NCBI GenBank assembly: GCA_028278335.1 | Contig: JANQEN010000188.1 | Coordinates: forward strand, 124,001-188,000 | Reading direction: 5' to 3' | DNA length: 64,000 bases | Source of the DNA: Chitinivibrionales bacterium | GTDB taxonomy: Bacteria > Fibrobacterota > Chitinivibrionia > Chitinivibrionales > JANQEN01 | Shown: positions 1 through 7,996 of the stretch, piece after piece | Position numbering within the stretch: position 1 is the stretch's first letter | How the letters are laid out: every line of letters starts with the position of its first letter | Made by a program: the position numbers and the translations under genes | Notes under the pieces: model-generated | What the model was told of the DNA's origin: nothing | The model's input: the letters and a program-made list of their open reading frames with translations, nothing else | Databases searched by the model: none

Positions 1-434
1 ATCAAAGGATGGCTACTTTCCCGTTCTGTTTGTAGCTGTGGTATATTAGCTAGATCAAGCATATTGATCAAGTTGGTGTATTGGAGTTCATATTGAACCG
101 TAAAACCTAACCAATCAGCCTCTATCAAAGGTTGATAGTATTCCAAATCAAAAAGAGAAATATTCTTTTCTCGCAAGATTTTTTCTGCATCAATCCATGG
201 ATGATAACAGCGGGAGAGAGCCCAAGTCTCCTCTTTATTCACTACATGGTACAATAATTGAGACCCAAAATGGGACATACCAATATCATAAATTTCAGGA
301 AAACAAAGCACACCATAGAGGTCACGTGAGTCAAGATCTTTACGAATAATATGTAACTCATTACCGATATACCGTATCGGTTTTTCAACAAAGGGAAAAA
401 AATCGCACTCAAGGGTATGAAATAAGGAGGCCAT
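1..434 (-). CDS. B12-binding-type radical SAM protein, N-terminal part (cut by window edge)
   Basis: Reading the minus strand from an ATG at 434 gives about 144 codons without a stop, running off the left edge. The segments FPFVEKPIRYIGNE and LCFPEIYDIGMSHFG, followed by an LLYHVVN-like stretch, match my memory of the N-terminus of the TIGR03960-type radical SAM family, whose members carry a B12-binding-like region before the radical SAM barrel. The CxxxCxxC cluster motif that would settle it lies beyond the window. The substrate of this family is not known to me. The start lies 5 bp after the stop of the upstream metallophosphoesterase gene, so the two are probably co-transcribed. No strong ribosome-binding site precedes the ATG, which suggests translational coupling. 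Confidence 0.75.
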   Translation of the reverse strand, partial: MASLFHTLECDFFPFVEKPIRYIGNELHIIRKDLDSRDLYGVLCFPEIYDIGMSHFGSQLLYHVVNKEETWALSRCYHPWIDAEKILREKNISLFDLEYYQPLIEADWLGFTVQYELQYTNLINMLDLANIPQLQTERESSHPL

Positions 435-439
435 CAACA

Positions 440-1171
440 CTATCTGCCGGTTTGTAAACGATCGGCTAAAAATTCCGGTAGATTACTATTTTTTACTTTT
501 TTCTGAGTTTTACGGTAATCATAGGCAACAAAATTGAGAGAAACAAGCTCCTGATCAGTGTCATAAATAGTATAACAAGATCGAGGATCATAATTTCTCG
601 GCTGTCCAACACTACCGACATTTACCAAATAATAGTAATCCCTATTGATGGTAATGGAGTTATCTCTATGAAGATTGATTTTATTTTCATCCTGAAAAAC
701 AAAAAAGGGACAATGAGAATGACCAATGAAGTTGAGTCGATACACCATCGACCCAAAGGCATCTTGAATAGCAATGTCACTGTTAGGGAATATATAGATA
801 AAATTCTTCGGTTTCACAGGAGAGGAATGGGTAAAAAGCATTTTATCCATCTGCACAGAAAGGGGTAAAGAACCAAGATACTCCTTTGAAGATTCGGAGA
901 GCTGTTTTTTTGTCCACTCCATTGCTTCATAGGCAAAGTAGGTAAAATTTTTTGTGTCAATTAGACCGATTGCTGCATAGTCGTGATTGCCAGCAACAGA
1001 ATAGACAATATGCTCCTTAACAAGCTTGATACATGACTCAGGATCAGGATAATAACCAACAATATCACCGAGGCAGATGGTCACATCAATTTGCTGATGC
1101 GCAATATCCTCCAATACAGCCTCCAGGGCCTCAAGGTTTCCATGGATATCTGATAGTATGGCATATCGCAT
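440..1171 (-). CDS. Calcineurin-like metallophosphoesterase (YfcE/MJ0936-like)
   Basis: A 243-residue cytoplasmic protein with the full metallophosphoesterase signature in order: DIHGN at residues 8-12, GDIVGYYPDP around 35-45, GNHD around 61-64, and GHSH near 150. These supply the two-metal site used to hydrolyse phosphodiesters or phosphomonoesters. The length and motif spacing fit the small YfcE/MJ0936 group. The physiological substrate cannot be read from sequence. There is no signal peptide or extra domain. It sits directly upstream of the radical SAM gene on the same strand with a 5-bp gap. The ATG at 1171 has no obvious Shine-Dalgarno sequence, but it begins exactly at the conserved first beta strand (MRYAILSDIHGN), so the start is likely right. 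Confidence 0.92.
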   Translation of the reverse strand: MRYAILSDIHGNLEALEAVLEDIAHQQIDVTICLGDIVGYYPDPESCIKLVKEHIVYSVAGNHDYAAIGLIDTKNFTYFAYEAMEWTKKQLSESSKEYLGSLPLSVQMDKMLFTHSSPVKPKNFIYIFPNSDIAIQDAFGSMVYRLNFIGHSHCPFFVFQDENKINLHRDNSITINRDYYYLVNVGSVGQPRNYDPRSCYTIYDTDQELVSLNFVAYDYRKTQKKVKNSNLPEFLADRLQTGR

Positions 1172-1339
1172 AGATATTTATCGCGCTTTCTTATGTATCA
1201 AAGAGCATAAAGTCGCTCTCATAAATTATATTTGTAAAATTAATTAGCTAAAATAATTTGTGCGGCAGTTTTACTGCATGGCGAAATAGAACTGGATAGG
1301 TTCTATTCTCTTACAATACCATAAGATAACAGCGTTATA

Positions 1340-2377
1340 ATGTCAACGACTATGCCACCAAGTGACTCAAAAAACAACGTCGAGGCTTTTAAGCAATCTA
1401 TTCTCCCCGCTAAATCGGTTCTCATTGTTACCCACGACTACCCCGATCCAGATTGCATCGCCTCATCCTTTGGTATTCAGGAGTTACTCAAACTTTGGGG
1501 TGTTGAGACAATTCAAATAGCCTTTGGTGGATTTGTTGGAAGAGCCGAAAATAGGGCAATGATTCGCTTTGCCAATGTCCAAACACTACCACTAATGCTT
1601 ATTGAGTTTGAAGATTATGACCGGATCATTTTAGTCGACTCCTATCCTGGTGATGGTAATGTTTCATTGGCACCAGAAATTACTATAGATGCTGTCATTG
1701 ATCATCATCCCCATAAACCTCCTGATTCCGTACCCTATTTCTTTGATATTAGAGATGATGTTGGTGCGACCTCCACAATTATTACAGAATATCTTGTGTC
1801 TGAAAATTGTCCCATTTCTAAAAACTTGGCCACCACACTCTTTTATGGTATTAAAACAGACACCCATCATCTCTCTCGCAAAGTATCTCCTGATGATGTA
1901 CACTATTATAAATTCCTCTTTGATCTGGTTGATCATGAGGCACTATCAAAAATTGAGCTTCCAGATCGTGATGCCGAGTATTTCAACATTTTGCATCGCA
2001 GTGCAGAGTCAATGCGCATATTTGATAAAAAAGTCGGTCATACTCATTTAGGTACAATTACCAATCCCGACTATATTGCTGAAATGGCTGATCTTTTCCA
2101 TAGCTTAGAAAATCTTGAGTGGATGCTTTGCTCTGGATTATTTAAAAATCAGATATTTTTCTCTATTCGCTCGAAAATAAGCGAAGAGGCAGGAATAAAA
2201 GCCGAATATATTGCTAAAAAATTGAATGGTTCCGGGGGTGGGCACACCACCATGTCTGCAGGAAGAATACCACTTAATAGTGAAGAGAATGGAGCTGCCC
2301 TTCGTCGTTTTGTGGATACCTTTGTACATGCTTTTAACCTCGCCGATAATGAGGGACACACAATTTTAACACCATAA
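1340..2377 (+). CDS. DHH/DHHA1-family phosphoesterase (NrnA-like)
   Basis: A 345-residue protein of the bifunctional oligoribonuclease / pAp-phosphatase (NrnA) type. The N-terminal DHH domain has THDYPDPD at residues 31-38, LVDSYP at about 99-103 and the name-giving DHH at 121-123. The C-terminal DHHA1 domain has a glycine-rich GSGGGHTTMSAGR stretch near residue 300 that binds the nucleotide. Known members degrade short RNA or dephosphorylate pAp using Mn2+; some hydrolyse cyclic dinucleotides such as c-di-AMP, and the sequence alone does not separate these roles. The first motif reads HDYPDPD where many homologues have HxNPDGD. It stands alone between divergent genes and has a poor ribosome-binding site. 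Confidence 0.9.
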   Translation: MSTTMPPSDSKNNVEAFKQSILPAKSVLIVTHDYPDPDCIASSFGIQELLKLWGVETIQIAFGGFVGRAENRAMIRFANVQTLPLMLIEFEDYDRIILVDSYPGDGNVSLAPEITIDAVIDHHPHKPPDSVPYFFDIRDDVGATSTIITEYLVSENCPISKNLATTLFYGIKTDTHHLSRKVSPDDVHYYKFLFDLVDHEALSKIELPDRDAEYFNILHRSAESMRIFDKKVGHTHLGTITNPDYIAEMADLFHSLENLEWMLCSGLFKNQIFFSIRSKISEEAGIKAEYIAKKLNGSGGGHTTMSAGRIPLNSEENGAALRRFVDTFVHAFNLADNEGHTILTP

Positions 2378-2439
2378 CATCGAACTATAATATAGTATAG
2401 ATAATTATTACAATAGTTTTTTGATATAAGGAGTAACCT

Positions 2440-3282
2440 ATGTGGGATTATTCTGATGAAGTAAGAAAGCACTATCTCCACCCACAAAATGTGGGGGAGG
2501 TAAATAATCCTGATGGCTATGGAGAAGTTGGCAACATCAAATGCGGAGATGCATTGAGGCTTACCTTCAAATTAGATGATAATGGAAATATCGAAGAGAT
2601 AAAATTCAAGACCTTTGGTTGTGGTAGTGCCATTGCCTCTTCAAGCATATTAACGGAGTTGTGCAAGGGAAAATCACTGACAGAGGCATCCAAAATTACC
2701 AATAAGGATATTGCCGAAGCTTTAGGTGGTCTTCCTACAGCAAAGATGCACTGCAGTGTTATGGGCCAGGAAGCTTTGGAAAAGGCTATCGCCTTTTACA
2801 AGAGTGGTGGCAAAGTTGAGGAAGTAAAAAAGAGCGAAGGCACCGTTGTATGCAACTGTTTTAATGTAACTGATGTTGATATTGAAAATGCCATCAAACA
2901 GAATGAGCTCACCACAGTAGAAGAGGTTACCAATTTTACTAAAGCCGGTGGTGGCTGTGGTGGTTGTGTGCCGCAAATCGAAGAGATTCTTTCCAAAGTC
3001 AATGGAACTTCCATGCCTAAAAAGATCGAAGAGACAAAACCTCTTACCACTGTTGAGAAAATTGATCTCATCCGAAAGGTACTTGCAGAAGAGGTGCGAC
3101 CAATCTTGAAAAAGGATGGTGGAGATTGTGAATTGGTCGATCTTAACGGGAATGTCGCGATTATTCGATTTCTGGGTCATTGCAAGGGATGCACCATGGC
3201 AACGGTCACCAAAGACAATGTTGTTGAAAAGATACTCAAAAAAAAGGTGTCACCCGACATAACAGTACAACAAGCACCATAA
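2440..3282 (+). CDS. nifU: NifU-type Fe-S cluster scaffold, three domains
   Basis: A 280-residue full-length NifU. Residues 1-125 form an IscU-like scaffold with cysteines C35 (followed by D37), C61 and C105, the three expected cluster ligands. Residues about 133-185 form a BFD-like [2Fe-2S] domain with C138, C140, C173 and C176. Residues about 205-280 form a NifU C-terminal (Nfu) domain with C248 and C251 in HCKGC. All three cluster-binding sites are therefore intact. NifU receives sulfur from a NifS/IscS cysteine desulfurase, but no desulfurase gene lies beside it in this window. No nitrogenase genes are present either, so a general Fe-S role is more likely than a nitrogen-fixation role. 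The start is supported by an AAGGAG box 8 bases upstream. Confidence 0.95.
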   Translation: MWDYSDEVRKHYLHPQNVGEVNNPDGYGEVGNIKCGDALRLTFKLDDNGNIEEIKFKTFGCGSAIASSSILTELCKGKSLTEASKITNKDIAEALGGLPTAKMHCSVMGQEALEKAIAFYKSGGKVEEVKKSEGTVVCNCFNVTDVDIENAIKQNELTTVEEVTNFTKAGGGCGGCVPQIEEILSKVNGTSMPKKIEETKPLTTVEKIDLIRKVLAEEVRPILKKDGGDCELVDLNGNVAIIRFLGHCKGCTMATVTKDNVVEKILKKKVSPDITVQQAP

Positions 3283-3314
3283 TAGACATTTTGATTTAAA
3301 AAGAGAATCATTCC

Positions 3315-3824
3315 ATGAAACACTCTCTCTTCAACCTTTTGATTCTTTTTCTCTGCCTTCAAAGCTTTGGGTCAACCCACACCCTTATTTCCGGTGGCCT
3401 TTCCACAAAATATGGCAACAATAGTAGCCAGTGGTATCCTGGATTTAATGGCGCTTTCACCGTATTGGGAAAGCCTGTGGAGTACGTGGGAATCTGTGGT
3501 GATGCGTCCTACACACGTTGGGGCTCGAAAGAGGGCAACCGCTCACTCCACTATGTTCGTCTGCAATTTCTCTTTGAACTCTGTTATCCAGTGCATAAAA
3601 ACTTTGCCCCCCATCTTGACATTGGCGATGGTATCTGTGGCAAAATGTTTATTGATCATGATGCCTTGGATGGAAAAGATGAGACGACCATCTCCAACAG
3701 TTTCATGTTTGGTGGCGGCGCAATTCTATTTCAACGTCTTTCACTGGTTGTCCGGTCCAATTATGTTTTTTCTGGTGCTACCCCCGACAAATGGATCAAT
3801 ATAAACCTCGGTTTTTACTATTAA
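3315..3824 (+). CDS. Exported barrel-like protein of unknown function
   Basis: A 169-residue protein starting with a typical signal peptide (MKHSLFNLLILFLCLQSFGS, cleavage near residue 20). The mature part has alternating aromatic and small residues, many glycines and a terminal aromatic pair (GFYY), which fits a small outer-membrane beta-barrel. I do not recognise a family. It starts 32 bp after the nifU stop and may be read from the same transcript. It resembles the 5550-6089 protein in general design (short, exported, aromatic C-terminus), but I see no clear sequence identity. No catalytic motif is visible. Confidence 0.75.
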   Translation: MKHSLFNLLILFLCLQSFGSTHTLISGGLSTKYGNNSSQWYPGFNGAFTVLGKPVEYVGICGDASYTRWGSKEGNRSLHYVRLQFLFELCYPVHKNFAPHLDIGDGICGKMFIDHDALDGKDETTISNSFMFGGGAILFQRLSLVVRSNYVFSGATPDKWININLGFYY

Positions 3825-3849
3825 AATCTATTAAATCCTGCCTAAATTG

Positions 3850-3900
3850 GTAGAAAATCAAATATTTTGGTGCTACAACCTTGAATTGATTTTTTTCTAC
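3850..3900 (+). terminator. Possible hairpin terminator after the exported protein
   Basis: GTAGAAAATCAA pairs with TTGATTTT(TTT)CTAC across a 24-base loop, with a T-rich 3' arm. The long loop and the bulge make this a weak terminator candidate. Confidence 0.35.
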
Positions 3901-3966
3901 ATATATCTTTGTAAGCTGGGAATCTTCAAATTTGATGGTTTGAGCAATACTCTACGCCATTAGGTG

Positions 3967-3995
3967 TTGACTTATATCAGACATACATAATTATT
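3967..3995 (+). promoter_or_regulatory. Possible sigma-70 promoter for the chorismate synthase homologue
   Basis: A TTGACT box at 3967-3972 is followed about 16-17 bases later by an AT-rich TAATTAT-like -10 region, about 35 bases before the 4028 start codon. Only the -35 box is a good match. Confidence 0.35.
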
Positions 3996-4027
3996 AAATT
4001 TATTATACCAACAACAATGGAGTTGTT

Positions 4028-5359
4028 ATGATTGGATCACATTTTGGAAATTTTTTACAGGTAACCGTTGGTGGTGGTTCCTATCAAGAGGGGCTCACAA
4101 CCGTAATGCAAGGCGTTCCCCCGAACATGCTTTTAACAGAGCAGGAGATCTATGGTGACCTTCTTCTTAGGAAACCCGGAGCTGACGAACTATCATCGCC
4201 CCGTAAGGAACCAGACCTTCCGATTCTCTACACTGGACTTAACGCAGCAGATACTATTGAGAATGCTGGTAACCATAATCGTACCAATGGCACCCCTTTA
4301 ACGATTCTCATTCCAAATTTGGATCGTCATTTTATTCATATCAAGCAGTATCAGGATACGAACCGCACTCCTCGTCCTGGCCATGCCTCCTATGCTTCTT
4401 TCATGAAATATGGCACGGCTGATGACGCTATTGGAGCTGGAATATTTAGTGGTCGCTACACATCAACCATTGTTGCTGCAGGATATGTTGCAAAAAAGGT
4501 TCTCCAGAAATTTGGGATCGAAGTGTGCTCCTATGTTAAAGAACTTGCCGGTGTTGTAGCGCCAGAGGTTGCAGCAGACAAAGCTTTAGAATATTGTAAG
4601 GCCTATAAACAGATGCGTATGGATTACGATCCTTTTTATCAAGAAATCTATGTAAAAAACAGAGTATCAATGGAAATGCGTTTTCTGGAAAAGCTTGCCG
4701 TCTTTGCAGAAATTGAAAATGAGATCGATGCAATCCGCGATAAAGCACCGAAGATCGTTCCTCAAGAGGTTCAAGAAAAGTACCAGGTGCATCATATTGT
4801 CAACTGCCCCGATATTAAGGCGAGTGATGAAATGGTTGCTGCCTGTAATAAGATTTCAGCTACTGGTGATTCTGCTGGTGGAACTGTTGAAGTTCTTGTC
4901 ACTGGTGTTCCGGCCGGTCTTGGCGAGCCAGTTTTTAATAAGCTTGATGCAGAGTTAGGGAGAATGGTTGGTATAGGTGCCGTTAAAGGTGTTGAGGTTG
5001 GTGCCGGATTCGCCGTCAAGGATATGACCGGTTACGAATCAAATGATCAAATGCATGCCGAAGATGGTAAGGTTGTTTTTGATTCCAACCATGCCGGTGG
5101 CATTACCGGCGGTCTTGCAACTGGACAGGATATCATTGCTCGTTTGGCAGTGAAACCAACCCCGACCATTGATAAGCAACAGCAGACCATTGACAAATAT
5201 ACTAATGAAACAAAGGCTCTTGAAGCTATTACCCGTCGCGATCCTACTATTGTTGCTCGTATTTGGCCTGTAGCAGAAAACATGACTGCCCTTACTATAC
5301 TCGACAATCTCTATGCCTATCTTGGATATGAAAAGATGAAAGAGGTTGTATCACAGTAG
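4028..5359 (+). CDS. Divergent chorismate synthase family protein (active-site His replaced)
   Basis: A 443-residue member of the chorismate synthase family, longer than the usual roughly 350-390. Chorismate synthase converts EPSP to chorismate using reduced FMN, the last common step to aromatic amino acids. Conserved features here are FGNFLQVT at 6-13, the RKPG region at 48-51, RPGHA at 116-120 (His119 kept), [15 protein letters not shown] at 138-152, and the C-terminal [15 protein letters not shown] and KPTPTID motifs. The N-terminal signature GESHG reads GGSYQ (residues 16-20), so the catalytic His is Tyr19. The late HDP motif reads RDP near 404-406. A charged helical insert lies at about 165-260. 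GGAGTTGTT precedes the ATG. It may be a working variant or a paralogue with a changed role; I therefore give no symbol. Confidence 0.88.
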   Translation: MIGSHFGNFLQVTVGGGSYQEGLTTVMQGVPPNMLLTEQEIYGDLLLRKPGADELSSPRKEPDLPILYTGLNAADTIENAGNHNRTNGTPLTILIPNLDRHFIHIKQYQDTNRTPRPGHASYASFMKYGTADDAIGAGIFSGRYTSTIVAAGYVAKKVLQKFGIEVCSYVKELAGVVAPEVAADKALEYCKAYKQMRMDYDPFYQEIYVKNRVSMEMRFLEKLAVFAEIENEIDAIRDKAPKIVPQEVQEKYQVHHIVNCPDIKASDEMVAACNKISATGDSAGGTVEVLVTGVPAGLGEPVFNKLDAELGRMVGIGAVKGVEVGAGFAVKDMTGYESNDQMHAEDGKVVFDSNHAGGITGGLATGQDIIARLAVKPTPTIDKQQQTIDKYTNETKALEAITRRDPTIVARIWPVAENMTALTILDNLYAYLGYEKMKEVVSQ

Positions 5360-5384
5360 TAACCACAGTATTTATTTTGATATG

Positions 5385-5416
5385 AAAAGGATCGGTACAA
5401 TTACCGATCCTTTTTT
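5385..5416 (+). terminator. Rho-independent terminator
   Basis: A perfect 13-bp stem (AAAAGGATCGGTA with its complement) closes a CAAT tetraloop and runs into a T tract. It lies 25 bp after the chorismate synthase homologue. Confidence 0.92.
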
Positions 5417-5549
5417 ATTTAAAAATTTCTCGTGAAAATTTTGTCATTGTCTTATTAGAGAATTTACTTTATATATATTATCTGTTAAGCGATTGTAATA
5501 AGGAATGAAAAAATAAATCCATTAGCTATTTAGAAAAGGAGCAATTCCT

Positions 5550-6089
5550 ATGAAGAAGAGACTTTCTATTGCGGGAATCATCATGATTTCTCTCTTGTCT
5601 TTATCAAGCTCTGGCGAAGAGTGGGCAACTGGGATGGGTAGTTGCTATGCTAAGGGTAGCATGACTGCCTTTGGAGGAGTGAGCTTTCTCTACTTTGGTA
5701 TGTTTGCAGGATTTGATTACGGTTTCCATGACTGCATCTCCGGAGGTGTCGCTATTGGTATCAATGGCAAAAGTGATAGTTTTTTTAAATATCGACAAGT
5801 TCCATTCACTGTTCATGGTGCTTTTCACCCCTTCAATTTGAGTGTATTAGCAGATAAAATAAAAGTTCGTGATAAATTAGATGTCTATGCAGGATTAACC
5901 TCGGGATGGAAATTTGGTTGGTCAAAAGTATCTGGTTCAAATGTTAATATCTCAGCTGATGATTTTGGTGGATTTGTTCTGAGAGAACTCTTAGGAGTCC
6001 GCTTTTTTCCAACGGACAACTTTTTTATTATGTTTGAAGAGAGAGCTGGGTTTGGAGTTTTTAACTTTGGTGCAGGATATAAGTTTTAG
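5550..6089 (+). CDS. Small exported outer-membrane barrel-like protein
   Basis: A 179-residue protein with a signal peptide of about 22 residues (MKKRLSIAGIIMISLLSLSSSG) and a mature part rich in glycine and alternating aromatic residues. It ends in NFGAGYKF. A terminal phenylalanine preceded by alternating hydrophobic residues is the classic BAM-recognition signature of outer-membrane barrels. I do not recognise a named family. The gene has its own ribosome-binding site (AAAGGAGCAATTCCT before the ATG) and lies between two strong terminators, so it is most likely a single-gene transcript. Nothing in the sequence indicates a ligand or enzyme activity. Confidence 0.8.
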   Translation: MKKRLSIAGIIMISLLSLSSSGEEWATGMGSCYAKGSMTAFGGVSFLYFGMFAGFDYGFHDCISGGVAIGINGKSDSFFKYRQVPFTVHGAFHPFNLSVLADKIKVRDKLDVYAGLTSGWKFGWSKVSGSNVNISADDFGGFVLRELLGVRFFPTDNFFIMFEERAGFGVFNFGAGYKF

Positions 6090-6115
6090 AGCAGCTTAAT
6101 ATTGATGATAGATAC

Positions 6116-6150
6116 ATCCCTGCCTAAGTAATTGGGCAGGGATTTTTTTT
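6116..6150 (+). terminator. Rho-independent terminator
   Basis: ATCCCTGCC (6116-6124) pairs with GGCAGGGAT (6135-6143) across a 10-base loop, followed by eight T. It ends the 5550-6089 transcript. Confidence 0.9.
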
Positions 6151-6162
6151 GTGTGACAACTT

Positions 6163-6266
6163 TATACTGTTTCTCAAAAGTTTTGTCCCATGATTTTTGA
6201 CAAAACTCTTATAGAAACAGTTATACCGCAACACAACATAGGACAAAATTATTGAGAAGCGGTATA
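6163..6266. mobile_element. 104-bp MITE-like element, copy 1
   Basis: This 104-bp unit is repeated at 10237-10340 with only three differences. Its ends are 26-base imperfect inverted repeats starting TATAC (22 of 26 match), and an internal inverted repeat makes a second nested hairpin (ACTGTTTCT...AGAAACAGT). It is too short to code. Terminal TATA at both ends would fit insertion at TA, as in IS630/Tc1-type MITEs, but that assignment is inference. The 230 bases that follow up to the next gene hold no clear feature. Confidence 0.75.
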
Positions 6267-6432
6267 ATCCTAATTATTTGGTTTTTGTAAAGGTCGACGT
6301 AAAATCCTCTCTGTAATGGCCATGCTTTGGATAGTATGATCATAGACACTGTGTTGCGCCATCCCCAAAAGGATATGCACCTCATCGAATCATCAGACTC
6401 TCATTAGCATACCAAACCAGGATCAAACAGGT

Positions 6433-6462
6433 AAAGCCCCCTTTGTTCATAAAGAGGGCTTT
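6433..6462 (-). terminator. Possible hairpin after the AgmX-like gene
   Basis: AAAGCCC and GGGCTTT arms can pair about 40 bp downstream of the minus-strand stop at 6499. There is no T tract, so this is only a weak terminator candidate. Confidence 0.3.
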
Positions 6463-6498
6463 GATATATTTGCATAGAATTGCTTTTTAAAAAAAGCT

Positions 6499-7773
6499 TT
6501 AAGAGGTAAACACAAAAGGGTAAACAACTTCAGTCATATCCCCGGGTATATGTACCTTTTCAAACTTCCAACGACGGATTTTCTTTACAATTAATTGCTC
6601 TAAATAGGTGTCATTTATGGTAGAAGAAATAATATCACAGAATGCCACTGAACCAAACTCATCAATGACAAATTTGCACGTAATTCTACCCTTTAATCCC
6701 GGTTTTTCCCTCAGTCTTCGATTATAGGCAAAACGAAGTACATTTAAATTTTGCATAACAACCCGCATAACACTTCTTTTATCTCTCCCCCCATTCATTG
6801 GTGCGACATTGTACTTTAACTTACCTGAAAAATAGCCCTCTCCTACAGATCCTTTCTTGAGTGTCATCTCCGATGTTCCAGTACAAAATAGACCATCTAA
6901 ATAGTCATCAATCCCGCCGCCGGGTTCACCACCAGTACCACTTACAAGACCAGCTCCATTCCCAATATAGGCAAGCCCTCTTCTTCCAGCACCCTCATTG
7001 GTTGAAGATCGCAATCCGCCCTGGCCCATAAGTAGAGCGTCTATTTTATCATTATATCCGCTAAGACCTGCTTCTCCAGAGGAGACAACAGTAAGGCCCG
7101 ATATTTTTGCTGATAAGAATCCCAGCACTCCCCTACCAGTCACCCGTGCCAAGTTACTTCCACCACCACCGGTAGTCTTTTTTGTTGTACCGTCACTTTT
7201 TCCAGTCTTAGAGATACTTCTTTTAGGAGTTTTGTATACTTCTCTTCTATAATCCCTTAGGTCAACAACTTTTACTGGCGGCTGTTCGACCCGAATACTC
7301 TTAATAGCATGTGGATCAATATAATCTGGATCGTTGATAATTCGAATAACCTGTTGTGTACTTAACCACGAACCAATACAAATCGCAATGCAGAGACAGA
7401 CCACCTCAATAGAGAGCAGTCGACGCTCCTTCTCAATATAGAAGATATCTCCTCGTGATTTCAGTTGTTCGGTATACTCCAGGGGTGTACGAATTCTTCC
7501 TGGTGGCTCCTCCTCTTCCTCAATAGAGTTATAAAGGGGAGTGCCTTTATTGGTAGCGGATTCAATACGAACCGATGCACCAATATTCTCAAACCGCTCT
7601 TTTAGATTCTGTGCTTCTATACTATTAGCTCTATTCTTAACACATACGGGCATGGTTAGGATGGCCTCATAGATTCTTGTTGCTTCGCATTCGGCATAGG
7701 AGGCTATTGCTAGGGCAATCTGTAAAGCCTCCTTGCGATCATAACAGGGTTCGATAATTACTTTGAATGGCAT
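6499..7773 (-). CDS. AgmX/TonB-like energy-transducer protein with L7/L12-like N-terminal domain
   Basis: A 424-residue protein. The open frame extends 12 codons further, but the ATG at 7773 has a strong GAAAGGAG box and begins MPFKVIIEPCYD, so I chose it. Residues 1-75 look like the ribosomal L7/L12 C-terminal fold (a KEALQIAL helix, then LKERFENIGASV). A single membrane helix lies near residues 120-140 (VVCLCIAICIGSWL), so most of the protein is periplasmic. A glycine-rich linker follows. The last 90 residues form an AgmX/PglI-type TonB-like C-terminal domain: LKGRITCKFVIDEFGSV, then IRRWKFEK and VVYPFVF. Such proteins couple ExbB/ExbD stators to envelope machines. No ExbB/D gene is adjacent here; the set at 36-38.6 kb could serve it. 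Confidence 0.85.
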   Translation of the reverse strand: MPFKVIIEPCYDRKEALQIALAIASYAECEATRIYEAILTMPVCVKNRANSIEAQNLKERFENIGASVRIESATNKGTPLYNSIEEEEEPPGRIRTPLEYTEQLKSRGDIFYIEKERRLLSIEVVCLCIAICIGSWLSTQQVIRIINDPDYIDPHAIKSIRVEQPPVKVVDLRDYRREVYKTPKRSISKTGKSDGTTKKTTGGGGSNLARVTGRGVLGFLSAKISGLTVVSSGEAGLSGYNDKIDALLMGQGGLRSSTNEGAGRRGLAYIGNGAGLVSGTGGEPGGGIDDYLDGLFCTGTSEMTLKKGSVGEGYFSGKLKYNVAPMNGGRDKRSVMRVVMQNLNVLRFAYNRRLREKPGLKGRITCKFVIDEFGSVAFCDIISSTINDTYLEQLIVKKIRRWKFEKVHIPGDMTEVVYPFVFTS

Positions 7774-7838
7774 AGTGGTTCTCCTTTCAAGAATTGACAA
7801 TACAGACAAAGGTATTGTTGTTGCTAGTGTAAAGGAAA

Positions 7839-7850
7839 ACCATCGATGGT
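7839..7850. promoter_or_regulatory. Perfect 12-bp palindrome in divergent intergenic region
   Basis: ACCATCGATGGT lies between the divergent starts at 7773 and 7997. It extends outward to two 12-base arms that match at 10 positions. It may be an operator; nothing else supports that. Confidence 0.35.
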
Positions 7851-7996
7851 ATTTCTTATGAATGTACTATTCGCGTCTCATTAAATAAAACGCCGGAACA
7901 GTTAAAAGTGTTACAAATATTTTCAAACTATTTTTGCTGATAATATTTTATAAGCACTAATACAATGGACACCCCGTTTCAAGAGAGGGTACTACA

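Noticed and set aside
6270-6391. Minus-strand run of about 40 codons (ending ILRRPLQKPNN, stop at 6270-6272) beside MITE copy 1, which reads like the end of a protein
   Set aside because: It is short, has no start or ribosome-binding site, and matches no family I know; it could be a gene remnant but the evidence is too thin to list.
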